DNA of 40,033 nt from Archangium sp. (GTDB lineage: Bacteria > Myxococcota > Myxococcia > Myxococcales > Myxococcaceae). A program made the translations under genes and the position numbers. The stretch is taken from positions 1-40,033 of the forward strand of contig JAUYRZ010000081.1 of assembly GCA_030695565.1 (NCBI GenBank). Reading direction: 5' to 3'. Below are positions 8,658-16,048 of the stretch, in pieces. The notes below the pieces were generated by a model. It did no database searches. It was given only the letters and a program-made list of their open reading frames with translations, and was not told where the DNA came from. Position 1 is the first letter of the stretch; every line of letters starts with the position of its first letter.

Positions 8658-8983
8658 GAAGCATGCGCTGATTCCAGTCGCTCACTTCACGGTTCGGCCG
8701 TCAGCGTCGCGGCCGCCGCAGCTCCGCCTACGAGAACGCTGGAGCCGCCGATGCGCGGTCCATCCGCGGTTCTGATGGCCCCGCCGCGTACCTCCACAGA
8801 CCAGTCGACGGATGGGCGCGGCGCGGACTGTGCGTCGCCCGCCTCTCGAACGGAGCGCTCGGGCCTCCGCCGCCCAGAGTGGACCTTCGTACGGCGGTGC
8901 TCACGCCCCTGTTGTCCGCGGCGGAACAACAAACGCCTCCCGTGAAGGACACGGCGGGCGATGCCGCGTTTGGAGCCACCGCT
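8658..8983. other. 326-base intergenic stretch without a confident gene
   Basis: It lies between two minus-strand genes. A minus-strand frame at 8687-8932 (81 codons) reads a basic N-terminus followed by a Gly/Ala/Val-rich end (VRGGAIRTADGPRIGGSSVL), which could be the tail of a decayed gene. No start signal, recognised domain or repeat supports it. The plus strand offers only short Arg/Pro/Ser-rich frames typical of GC-rich non-coding DNA. Confidence 0.4.
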
Positions 8984-9547
8984 TCACTTCTTCTTCGGCG
9001 CGACCTTCTTCTTCGCCGCGGGCTTCTTCTTCGCGACGACCTTCTTCGCCGAGGGCTTCTTCTTCGCGACGACCTTCTTCGCCGCGGGCTTCTTCGGCGC
9101 GGGCTTCTTCTTCGGCGCGGCGACCGGCGCCGACACGTCTTCCGAGTCGTCGTCATCGGCGTCGAGGCGCAGCTTCTCGATGACCTCTTCGATGTTGTCG
9201 GCGTTCATCGCCCACTCGCTGCCGTGGTGATCGAACGACAGGCGGAGCAGGTCGCCCGACGCCTGAAAGAGCATCGCCTTCCACGGCTCGTCGGTCTTCG
9301 CCATCTCGTCGCGGAGCTGCCCAGCGAGGTCGATGACGTTCGACTCCTCGGGCACTTCGGCTTCGGCGCTGCCATCGTGACCGAACACGTAGCCGAACAT
9401 GTTGCGACCGCCGTCGAGCTGCACGACCAGCGCGAGCGATGCCCACTCGCGGCTCTTGATGTTGGCGTCTTCGAGGATCGCCTTACCGAGGTTCAGCACC
9501 AGCTCGTCAGCGCGGGCAAATTCGTTCTTCGTCTTCTTGGTGGCCAT
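8984..9547 (-). CDS. Unknown domain with histone H1-like Lys/Ala/Pro tail
   Basis: A 187-residue protein. Residues 1-130 form an acidic to neutral globular domain (LALVVQLDGGRNMFGYVFG, then WKAMLFQASGDLLRLSFDHH) recalling small single-domain proteins of the YezG/immunity type, but I cannot assign a family. A short acidic stretch (DADDDDSED) precedes a tail of about 50 residues made of repeated AKKVVAKKKP and PAAKK units, like eukaryotic histone H1 and bacterial AlgP-type tails. Such tails bind DNA, RNA or other polyanions without sequence specificity. There is no signal peptide, so the protein is probably cytoplasmic. A role in nucleoid or RNA binding is inference from the tail alone. Confidence 0.8.
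   Translation of the reverse strand: MATKKTKNEFARADELVLNLGKAILEDANIKSREWASLALVVQLDGGRNMFGYVFGHDGSAEAEVPEESNVIDLAGQLRDEMAKTDEPWKAMLFQASGDLLRLSFDHHGSEWAMNADNIEEVIEKLRLDADDDDSEDVSAPVAAPKKKPAPKKPAAKKVVAKKKPSAKKVVAKKKPAAKKKVAPKKK
8987..9115. repeat. Degenerate tandem repeat coding for the Lys/Ala tail
   Basis: Blocks of CTTCTTCTTCGCC(G) alternate with GCGACGACC or GCGGGC. They encode the repeated AKK motifs at the C-terminus of the preceding gene. Unit number is likely to vary among related strains. Confidence 0.65.
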
Positions 9548-9564
9548 GCGCGCCCTATTTCACA

Positions 9565-10503
9565 TCACCGCGCCTTCGTCGCGGCATGGATGCGCCGCGC
9601 CCTCCACGCCTTCCACGCCCCCGTCGACCACAGCGCCCACGCGACGAGGAGCGGTTGAAAGAACAACCGAATGAACCGCGCCCGGTCGCTGTCGAGCCCA
9701 AACGCGTCGATGCCGTTCATGTACTGCGACACGTTGCCCGGGAAGATGAGGACGAAGAACGCGGCCACCACCAGCCCCACCAGCACGCGCTGCCGAGCGA
9801 GGACGAGCAGCGCTGCTCCGAGCGCGAGCTCGACCACGCCCGAGGCGAGCACCACGAAGTCGGCGTCGAGCGGCAGCCAGCGCGGAACCTGCGCGAGGAA
9901 TTCGCTGCGCTGGAAGCTCAGGTGGGCGGTGCCCGCGAAGAGCAGCGCGAGCCCCAGCACGACGCGCGCGAGGGTCGCAGCGATGCCTACCGGTGGAGGC
10001 GAGCTCGTCAGCGCCGTCGCCTTGCCGTCGATGGTCGCCTCGATCGTCTCGGCGAGCGCCTCAGGCTTCTCCGTCGGAGCGAACCGGGCGACGACCTCTC
10101 CCCGTCCATTCACCAGGAACTTGGTGAAGTTCCACTTGATGGCCTCGGTGCCCGCCAGCCCCGGAGCGGTGCTCTTGAGGTGCTGGTAGAGCGGGTGCGC
10201 GGCCGGGCCATTCACGTCGAGCTTCGCGAAGAGCGGGAAGGTGACGTCGTACTTGAGCCGGCAGGTCTCCTGAATTCCCTCGGCGCTCAGCGGTTCCTGA
10301 CCCCCGAACTGGTTGCACGGAAAACCGAGCACCTCGAAGCCGCGATCCTTGAAGCGGCGGTGCAGCGCCTCGAGCCCTTCGAATTGGGGCGCCAGTCCGC
10401 ACCCGGTGGCGGTGTTGACGATCAGGATCGTCTTGCCCTCGTACGCGGACAGCGACGTCTTCACGCCGGCGATGGTGGTGACTTCGATCTGATGGAGCTT
10501 CAT
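9565..10503 (-). CDS. Glutathione/thioredoxin peroxidase fused to DoxX-like membrane domain
   Basis: A 312-residue protein starting at the ATG at 10503, which overlaps the stop of the ohrR-like gene by four bases; a longer reading would run back through that gene. Residues 1-160 are a glutathione peroxidase domain: Cys35 in NTATGCGLAPQFEGL, Gln69 in FPCNQFGGQEP, and Trp124-Asn125 in IKWNFTKFLV form the expected tetrad. Cys81 is placed like the resolving Cys of thioredoxin-dependent enzymes such as yeast Gpx3. Residues about 172-312 hold four hydrophobic spans with the DoxX-like pattern GTAHLSFQRSEFLAQVPRWL and VVELALGAALL. The peroxidase half has no signal peptide, so it probably sits on the cytoplasmic face, anchored by the DoxX-like half. 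It would reduce organic hydroperoxides; membrane lipid peroxides are a reasonable guess. Confidence 0.92.
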   Translation of the reverse strand: MKLHQIEVTTIAGVKTSLSAYEGKTILIVNTATGCGLAPQFEGLEALHRRFKDRGFEVLGFPCNQFGGQEPLSAEGIQETCRLKYDVTFPLFAKLDVNGPAAHPLYQHLKSTAPGLAGTEAIKWNFTKFLVNGRGEVVARFAPTEKPEALAETIEATIDGKATALTSSPPPVGIAATLARVVLGLALLFAGTAHLSFQRSEFLAQVPRWLPLDADFVVLASGVVELALGAALLVLARQRVLVGLVVAAFFVLIFPGNVSQYMNGIDAFGLDSDRARFIRLFFQPLLVAWALWSTGAWKAWRARRIHAATKAR

Positions 10504-10979
10504 GCGGACCTTTTCATGGCGTGATCGAGACTGGAGACGAGCGCCCGGAGCTGAGCTCGCAGGACGGCGACCTGCGAGAGAGCAGCAGCGTCGAGCTTTC
10601 GGCCATCGAGCATTCTGCACAGCAGCGCCTCGGGCACGCTCTGGGCACGTTCGCGCAGCCGACGGCCCTTCGCGGTGAGCGCCAGCACGGTCACGCGACC
10701 GTCGTCGGCGAAGGGCTTCTTCGCGATGAGGCCCGACGTCTCGAGCCGCCGGAGCAGCGGGGAGAGGGTGCCGCTGTCGAGCATCACCCTCAGCTCGAGG
10801 TCGCGCACCGTGATGCCATCACGCTCCCACAGCACCAGCATCACCAGATACTGCGCGTAGGTCAGACCGAGCGGCTCGAGCAGGGGCCGGTAGATGCGCT
10901 GAATCAGATTGCTCGCCGCGTACAGCGGGAAGCAGACCTGCTCGTCGAGTGCGAGCGCGTTGGGCGAGAGTGACGTCAC
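10500..10979 (-). CDS. ohrR: OhrR-type organic-hydroperoxide-sensing MarR regulator
   Basis: A 159-residue protein from a GTG start. It follows OhrR closely: LDEQVCFPLYAASNLIQR carries the sensing Cys16, then YRPLLEPLGLTYAQYLVML with the two Tyr residues that in Bacillus OhrR hold the Cys. The winged helix includes MLDSGTLSPLLRRLETSGLI and a wing around FADDGRVTVLALT. Cys121 lies in the region where two-Cys OhrR proteins have a resolving Cys. OhrR represses its target until an organic hydroperoxide oxidises the Cys. Here the overlapping downstream gene is a peroxidase-DoxX fusion instead of ohr, so it probably controls its own operon through the intergenic region upstream. A 12-base inverted repeat lies there. 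Confidence 0.93.
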   Translation of the reverse strand: MTSLSPNALALDEQVCFPLYAASNLIQRIYRPLLEPLGLTYAQYLVMLVLWERDGITVRDLELRVMLDSGTLSPLLRRLETSGLIAKKPFADDGRVTVLALTAKGRRLRERAQSVPEALLCRMLDGRKLDAAALSQVAVLRAQLRALVSSLDHAMKRSA

Positions 10980-11003
10980 CTCGCAGTAGTAAAAGCGATA
11001 TGG

Positions 11004-11015
11004 GTTGCACGCAAC
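11004..11015. promoter_or_regulatory. Inverted repeat GTTGC-AC-GCAAC, candidate OhrR operator
   Basis: A perfect 5-base-arm dyad lies 25 bases upstream of the regulator start, inside the 78-base divergent space before the lipoprotein gene at 11058. MarR/OhrR proteins bind short palindromes in such positions. The site is proposed from position and symmetry only. Confidence 0.35.
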
Positions 11016-11057
11016 TTAGATTTGTCCCACCGCAAGTGAGTAGGGTGTCGAAGACCC

Positions 11058-11764
11058 ATGAGAGTTCAGCTGGCCGTGCTCCTGATGCTTGTCGCGGGGT
11101 GTCAACGCTCGAACGACGTGTGTCCGGGCAGCGATCCCGGAGTCGGACCTGTCCCGGACTTTGCCTGTACGCCGCAGCTCGTGGGCTCGATGGTCTGTCC
11201 GGGAGGGCAGATCGGCCACGGCTATCAGTGCGCGGACGAGGGGTGCTGGCGGCTGTTCGCCGATGGTCCCTGCACGCCGCCCTTCAGCGTCGATGCCGGA
11301 GGGGTGGACGCGGGCCCTGATGGCGGGGTCTGCCCTGGTGCTGTGTGCACGCAGCAGGGTGACTTGCAGTGCGACGGCTCCAACCGGCTGCAGCAGTGTC
11401 AGCAGGGATGCTTCGTCCCGATCGGGACCTGCGACATCGATGGCGGCGCCGACGGGGGCTGCTCTGCGGTGCGCCGCTGGGCGGTAGGCTGCCTCAAGGT
11501 GCTTGCAATGCCGATCGCGTGGGCGCCACCATTTGCCCGGGTGGCCCTGGGTCAGGCACGGGATTCGACTGCTCGGACGCGGGGTGTTGGAACCAGTTCT
11601 TCGATGGGCCCTGCGCGCCTCCGTACGATGGCGGCGGTCCTCCTTGTGGTCTCGAGCGGCGGTTCCCTGGAGAAGAAGGGCGCATCACCTGTCGCGGCGA
11701 CTTCCGGTCTGTGTGCAGCTCAGGGTGTTGGCTCGATCTCGATGTCTGCGCTGACGGCGGGTGA
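11058..11764 (+). pseudogene. Cys-rich lipoprotein gene with an apparent frameshift
   Basis: The start MRVQLAVLLMLVAGC is a lipoprotein signal (Cys15). The protein then has a module of about 33 residues (VCPGGQIGHGYQCADEGCW then DGPCTPPF) and a DAG spacer. Around 11455-11460 the frame breaks. The original frame continues without cysteine pattern to a stop at 11799-11801, inside the convergent gene. The next frame resumes a clear second module (ICPGGPGSGTGFDCSDAGCW then FFDGPCAPPY) and stops at 11764, exactly one base before the end of the convergent gene. Adding one G to the run GGGGG there joins the two frames. The gene is either a recent pseudogene, phase-variable at the G run, or the product of a sequencing error. 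Function unknown; surface location inferred. Confidence 0.75.
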
Positions 11765-12520
11765 TCAGTCGAAGAGGTCGACGAGATCGATCCCGCCGTG
11801 ACGGCGACGGTTGTCATTGGGCATCGCGAGCTTCCACACTTGCTCCGTCACCACCGCCGCCGTGGCGATGAGTCGTTCGAGGCCGGTGGCCCCTTCGAAG
11901 AACGAGAGATCGAGCTCGTAGGAGTCGAGCAGGATCCCCGGTTGGGTGATGCGCAGCAGCGAGCCGACCAGGCGCTTTCCCGCGAGGAAGTCGTACTGGG
12001 TGGGGTGGGCCTCTTCCATTCGCAGCAGGGTGCGGCCTTCTTCATCGATGCACTCGACGCGCGGTGACCTGCTGTGCACCGCGAGCTCGGCCAGCAGGGT
12101 TCCATCGCGCGCGAACAGGTGCGCCTTCGCTGAGGCCCGGGAGATCACCCGCTGTACGCGCAGCAGGGCAACGCACGTTCCGGCGCACATGACGTCGAGG
12201 TCGTAGCCTTGCTCGACCACCAGACGCGAGAGGGTGGCGAGCAGCGGCTCGTCGCTCATCACGAAGGAGACCAGGCCTTCGGTGGCGTTCGTCTCACGGA
12301 ACAGCCAGCCGTTGTCTTTGCCGCCGCTGCGGTTGGCGAGCTCCGCCCGTTTGAGCACGAGGGCTTGTTGGAGCTCGAGGAAGCCGGCGTAGGGATCGGC
12401 CGGCTTGCGCTTGACTGATTTGACCTTGCGCGTGGTGAGGTGGGCGACGTCGGATACGGGCGCGGGTTTGCGTTTGACGGATTTCGTGGCGGGTCGGGTC
12501 TTCTCGTCTTCGATGCCCAT
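11765..12520 (-). CDS. Unknown cytoplasmic protein with basic N-terminus; possible LURP-one/scramblase-like fold
   Basis: A 251-residue protein. The first 42 residues are strongly basic and contain SVKRKPA twice (residues 14-20 and 35-41), like a disordered nucleic-acid or membrane tether. The rest is a single domain with alternating strands (AHLFARDGTLLAELAVHS, VECIDEEGRTLLRMEE) and a hydrophobic final helix (ERLIATAAVVTEQVWKLA). The strand-rich body ending in a hydrophobic helix recalls tubby/LURP-one/scramblase-like proteins, but no diagnostic motif is present, so this is a weak suggestion. No signal peptide. It ends back to back with the frameshifted lipoprotein gene and is preceded by a dispersed repeat copy. 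Confidence 0.7.
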   Translation of the reverse strand: MGIEDEKTRPATKSVKRKPAPVSDVAHLTTRKVKSVKRKPADPYAGFLELQQALVLKRAELANRSGGKDNGWLFRETNATEGLVSFVMSDEPLLATLSRLVVEQGYDLDVMCAGTCVALLRVQRVISRASAKAHLFARDGTLLAELAVHSRSPRVECIDEEGRTLLRMEEAHPTQYDFLAGKRLVGSLLRITQPGILLDSYELDLSFFEGATGLERLIATAAVVTEQVWKLAMPNDNRRRHGGIDLVDLFD

Positions 12521-12543
12521 GCGGGGAGAGAGGCTACTCCGAA

Positions 12544-12589
12544 CACTCTCACCCTGACCCTCTCCCGAAGAGCCCGAAGAGAGAGGGGA
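12544..12589 (+). repeat. Dispersed palindromic repeat, copy C
   Basis: CTCACCCTGACCCTCTCCCG, a loop with CCCGAAGA, then GAGAGAGGGGA. It is the same layout as the copies near 2.0-2.2 kb and 31.1 kb. It fills the gap between the end of the lectin gene and the start of the next minus-strand gene, where its hairpin could act as a transcript end. Confidence 0.6.
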
Positions 12590-12596
12590 TTTCTGG

Positions 12597-14531
12597 CTAG
12601 AGGCCGCCGTCGGCGCTCAGACAGGCTGACGGGTCGATCGGCTGCTCGCGCCGCGTCTCGCACAACGCCGCGGCCTGGCCCGCGCAGGGCAGATCGTTCC
12701 ACGCGCCGTTCACCATGATCGACGCGCAGTCTTCGTTGTTGCTGTTGTCAGGCTGGCCCATCGCCCAGTTGAACCAGACCGCCGACGCGCTCTGCCAACT
12801 CCACGTGCCCTCGACGGTCTTGTCGTCGAGACCGATCCACGCGGGCACGCTCAACTTCGTGCGCAGAAAATCGTTCTCGGCCACGTCGGCGATCTCCACC
12901 AGCCTGCCGCCGTTGGCAGCGCAGCGTTCACCCGCCTCGGCCCACGTCGAGGTGACCGCGCACGAGAGGTACGCCGAAGCGCCGAGCACGTGCAGGTCGC
13001 AGCCCGTCTGCGCGCGGCACTCGGCAGCCGAGCGGCACCCGAACGGTGCGCGGGCCTTCGAGGCGACGGGTCGAAGCGGGCAGGTGTCGAAACGATCCGG
13101 CCAGCGATCGCCATCCGAATCCAACTCGCCGGGCAGGGTGAGCACGAAGAGCGAAGGGCGGCTCAGGCCGGCACGGCTCACGAACAACTCGGGCACGCCG
13201 TCGAGATCGAAGTCGGCGACCGCGACATCCGCCACCGACAGCTTCGCGTCATTGCCCACCGCTTCAGCGGAGTAGTCGAACAACCGGCCCGCTCCATCGT
13301 TGCGCAGCAGGCGCACGCGGCCGGGTCGCTCGACCAGGGCCACGTCGAGGTGGCCATCGAGGTCGAGATCCACCAGGCGCGCGGCGAGGCCCACGGAGCT
13401 CTCCGGCCCCAGGAAGGCCTCGGTGAGATCGGCGAAGTGCGCGGTGCCGTCGTTGATGAACACCCGGTCTTGCGTGGCGGTCGGCACGAAGAGATCGGGG
13501 AAGCCGTCTTCATTGAGATCGCCCAGCGCCGCCCGGCCCGCGCGCGGTTCGAGGTCATGAGGGAGCGCATCACCCGCCGCGCGTTGGAACGCCCCGCGCC
13601 CATCACCCAGGAAGAGCCGGTTGCTCTCGGCATCCATCGAGAAGAAGAGATCGATGTCGCCATCACGATCGAGATCGCCCGCGGTGATACCCGTCGCGGC
13701 GAGCGGCGTACCCGGCAGCCGTTCACTCGCGTCGCGAAAGTGACCACGCCCATCGTTGACCAACACCATCACCACCGGCGTGCCGGCTTGCGTGGTGGCG
13801 CTGCCAGTGACGATGAGATCGAGATCTCCATCGGGCTCGAGGTCGAGCGGCGTGGCGACCTGCGCCGTTCCGAAGAGCGCGGGCAGTGCATCGGGGGAAG
13901 GCGTGAACTCAGCCGCACCTTCGCCGAGCAGCACCTGGCTGCGCGTCTTGCCCGTCGTGCCCAGGAAGAGATCGACCACCCCATCACCGCTGAAGTCGGC
14001 CGCCACCACCGACCACACGTCGGCCAGCGGCACGGAGACGCGCACGTGCTCCTGAAAGCCGCCCAGCCCGTCGTTGATGTAGACCGACACGCCTTCACCG
14101 CGCGCGGCCTGGAAGACGTCGAGGTCACCATCACCCTGCACGTCGGCCGTGGCGATGCCGCCGCCTTCGAGAGGCCAGGCAGGAACGCGCTGCTCGGCCG
14201 CGTCGACCAGCTCGAACGCGAGCCGTTCGTAGGTGAAGCCGCCATCGAGCGCCGACTGGCGATCGCCCAGGCTCACTTCGACCTTCGCGAGGCCCGCCAC
14301 CCCGCGCGGCATGATCAGCTTCAGCTCGGTGCTGGTCGCCTCGAGCACGCGCGCTTCGAGACCGCCGACCTTCACGGTGGCCTTCTTGTCGAAGCCGGCG
14401 CCTTCGATCTTCGCCGTCTGCCCGCCCCGCGCGGAGCCTCGCAGCGGAGAGATCGAAGTGACCATGAGTGGACCATTCACCTCGACGCCGCAGCCAGCGA
14501 AGGCGATCAACAGGAACAGGCGGGTCTTCAT
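12597..14531 (-). CDS. FG-GAP/VCBS repeat lipoprotein with C-terminal C-type lectin domain
   Basis: A 644-residue protein; MKTRLFLLIAFAGC is a lipoprotein signal (Cys14). An IPT/TIG immunoglobulin-like domain follows (SISPLRGSARGGQTAKIEGA, residues about 27-100). Then come about seven FG-GAP/VCBS repeats with calcium-loop motifs such as DVQGDGDLDVF, DLDRDGDIDLFF and DLNEDGFPDLFV up to about residue 465, a DSDGDRWPDRFDTCP type-3-like loop, and a C-type lectin domain at about 510-627. The lectin part keeps the paired cysteines, QPD at 593-595 and WND at 611-613, the calcium/sugar-binding residues of galactose-type C-type lectins. It would be a propeller-like surface lipoprotein with a sugar-binding head. 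It is last of four overlapping genes; its start overlaps the previous stop by four bases (ATGA). Confidence 0.92.
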   Translation of the reverse strand: MKTRLFLLIAFAGCGVEVNGPLMVTSISPLRGSARGGQTAKIEGAGFDKKATVKVGGLEARVLEATSTELKLIMPRGVAGLAKVEVSLGDRQSALDGGFTYERLAFELVDAAEQRVPAWPLEGGGIATADVQGDGDLDVFQAARGEGVSVYINDGLGGFQEHVRVSVPLADVWSVVAADFSGDGVVDLFLGTTGKTRSQVLLGEGAAEFTPSPDALPALFGTAQVATPLDLEPDGDLDLIVTGSATTQAGTPVVMVLVNDGRGHFRDASERLPGTPLAATGITAGDLDRDGDIDLFFSMDAESNRLFLGDGRGAFQRAAGDALPHDLEPRAGRAALGDLNEDGFPDLFVPTATQDRVFINDGTAHFADLTEAFLGPESSVGLAARLVDLDLDGHLDVALVERPGRVRLLRNDGAGRLFDYSAEAVGNDAKLSVADVAVADFDLDGVPELFVSRAGLSRPSLFVLTLPGELDSDGDRWPDRFDTCPLRPVASKARAPFGCRSAAECRAQTGCDLHVLGASAYLSCAVTSTWAEAGERCAANGGRLVEIADVAENDFLRTKLSVPAWIGLDDKTVEGTWSWQSASAVWFNWAMGQPDNSNNEDCASIMVNGAWNDLPCAGQAAALCETRREQPIDPSACLSADGGL

Positions 14532-16048
14532 GGTGCGGGCTCCACGGACAGATAGAGGTGTGCCTGATCAGCCATCGACGGGAGCACCAGGAGATCCCAG
14601 TCGCCGTCACCATCGACGTCAGCGCTGGCGACCTGCGCGATGGTCTCCGCGCGTACCGGCAACAGCGGGGTGCGGTCGATGAAGCGGCCCGCGCCGTCGT
14701 TCACGTAGAGGCGAGTGGTGGCGCCTGCGTTGCCGATGAGGAGATCGACGTCGCGATCCCGATCGAGATCCACCAGCGCGACCGAGGTGCCGTTCGAGCC
14801 GTCGACGGGCAGCAACGTGCTGGTGGCGTCGAAGAAGTGCGCCGCGCCGTCGTTGAGGAGCAAGCGGTCTTGCCCCGCGCCGACGCAGATGAGGTCGACC
14901 ACGTGATCACCATCCACGTCTGCCGCGGCGAGCGCGGTCACCGGCTGCACCGGGCCACCCGGCAGGCCACCGGGCACCTCGGTGAGCACGCCGCCCGAGT
15001 TGAGGAAGAGCCGGAGCGCGACACCCTGGTGCACGGCGATGGTGGCCGCGATCACGTCGAGCTCACCGTCGCCGTTCACGTCGGCCAGGGTCAACGCGCG
15101 GGTCGGGGGAAGGCTGAGCGGTCCCGCATCACGTTCGCTGAACTGCATGCCACTCGTGTTGAACGCCACGTGAAGTTCGGAGCCATTCGCGCTCACCAGA
15201 TCCATCCGGCCGTCGCCGTCGAGATCGCCGCGCGCGGTGGCCACGGTGCCGGCGGGCAGGCGCCACTCCGAGGGACCTTCGAAGCGGCCGCCGAGGTTGC
15301 GGTACACCGCGCCGCCGTCGGCGAAGGCGAAGAGCAGGTCCGGTGCGCCATCGACGTCGAAGTCTTCCAGCGCGAGGAAGCGTGCGCCCGAGGGCAGCGC
15401 GGGAAGGGGCGAGCCCGCATCGGGATCGAGCGCGTCGAAGTTGCCGCGGCCGTCGTTGAACCAGAACGAACACGTGGTGCCGCAGGTGAGGAGATCTCCA
15501 TCACCGTCGCCGTCGATGTCGGCCGTCGCGGCGGTGGTCAGCGGCGTGGCAGGCATCGCGAGCGAGTGGGGCGGCGCTTCGACGAACCGGAGCTCGAGCG
15601 GCAACACCTCGAGGCCGCCCAGCAATTCGCTCTGCCACTCGGCGCCTTCGACCACCAACAGCTTCGCGCGGCCGGAGAAGAGCGGCGGCGTGGTGAAGCG
15701 CAGCTCGGTGGGTGAGACCAGCACGCTGGAGACCGGTGCGCCTTCGACGAGCACTTTGGTCGCGGGGGAGAAGCCGAGGCCGGTGATGGTCACCGCCGTG
15801 CCACCCCGGGCGGAGACCACGTGCGGCGAAGCGGCGATCAAGCTGACCGGATCATTCGCGGTCACCAGCATCGCCTGGCCGCTGCAGGCCGAGAGGGTGA
15901 TGAGCAGGCTCGAGGTGATGGCGAGCCGGAGAACCGGCCTCCCCGAGCGAAGTCGAGGGGGCACTGGTCGCGCAAATTCATTGGCCGCACGAAGCAGAGA
16001 TGGCATCTCGACTTCGCTCGATGCGAGCGGTCGGTGCGCTTCACGCAT
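14528..16048 (-). CDS. FG-GAP/VCBS repeat lipoprotein with IPT/TIG domain
   Basis: A 506-residue protein if started at the ATG at 16048, eight bases inside the end of the CHAP gene. The hydrophobic signal and lipobox (LAITSSLLITLSAC) come only after about 45 residues, which is unusually late. The stretch in front is largely encoded by an inverted repeat (15944-16020), so the true start may be a later ATG at 16006 or a GTG just before the signal. After the Cys comes an IPT/TIG domain (IAASPHVVSARGGTAVTITG) and then six or more FG-GAP/VCBS repeats (DIDGDGDGDLLTCG, DFDVDGAPDLLFAF, DVNGDGELDVIAAT, DVDGDGDWDLLVL). It is a close architectural sibling of the next gene but lacks the lectin domain. 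A beta-propeller surface role is inferred. Confidence 0.88.
   Translation of the reverse strand: MREAHRPLASSEVEMPSLLRAANEFARPVPPRLRSGRPVLRLAITSSLLITLSACSGQAMLVTANDPVSLIAASPHVVSARGGTAVTITGLGFSPATKVLVEGAPVSSVLVSPTELRFTTPPLFSGRAKLLVVEGAEWQSELLGGLEVLPLELRFVEAPPHSLAMPATPLTTAATADIDGDGDGDLLTCGTTCSFWFNDGRGNFDALDPDAGSPLPALPSGARFLALEDFDVDGAPDLLFAFADGGAVYRNLGGRFEGPSEWRLPAGTVATARGDLDGDGRMDLVSANGSELHVAFNTSGMQFSERDAGPLSLPPTRALTLADVNGDGELDVIAATIAVHQGVALRLFLNSGGVLTEVPGGLPGGPVQPVTALAAADVDGDHVVDLICVGAGQDRLLLNDGAAHFFDATSTLLPVDGSNGTSVALVDLDRDRDVDLLIGNAGATTRLYVNDGAGRFIDRTPLLPVRAETIAQVASADVDGDGDWDLLVLPSMADQAHLYLSVEPAP
15944..16020. repeat. 14-base inverted repeat pair inside a signal-peptide coding region
   Basis: CGAGCGAAGTCGAG at 15944-15957 is the exact reverse complement of CTCGACTTCGCTCG at 16007-16020, with 49 bases between. 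The element lies where the lipoprotein leader of the FG-GAP gene should be. It looks like a small REP/MITE-like insertion. Confidence 0.65.

Noticed and set aside
12990-14555. A 521-codon open frame on the plus strand
   Set aside because: It is the antisense of the FG-GAP/lectin gene. The minus strand has clear signal, FG-GAP and lectin motifs, while the plus frame is Arg/His/Glu-rich without any domain, as expected in GC-rich DNA.
14468-15715. A 415-codon open frame on the plus strand
   Set aside because: Antisense of the second FG-GAP lipoprotein gene; its composition is that of a shadow frame.
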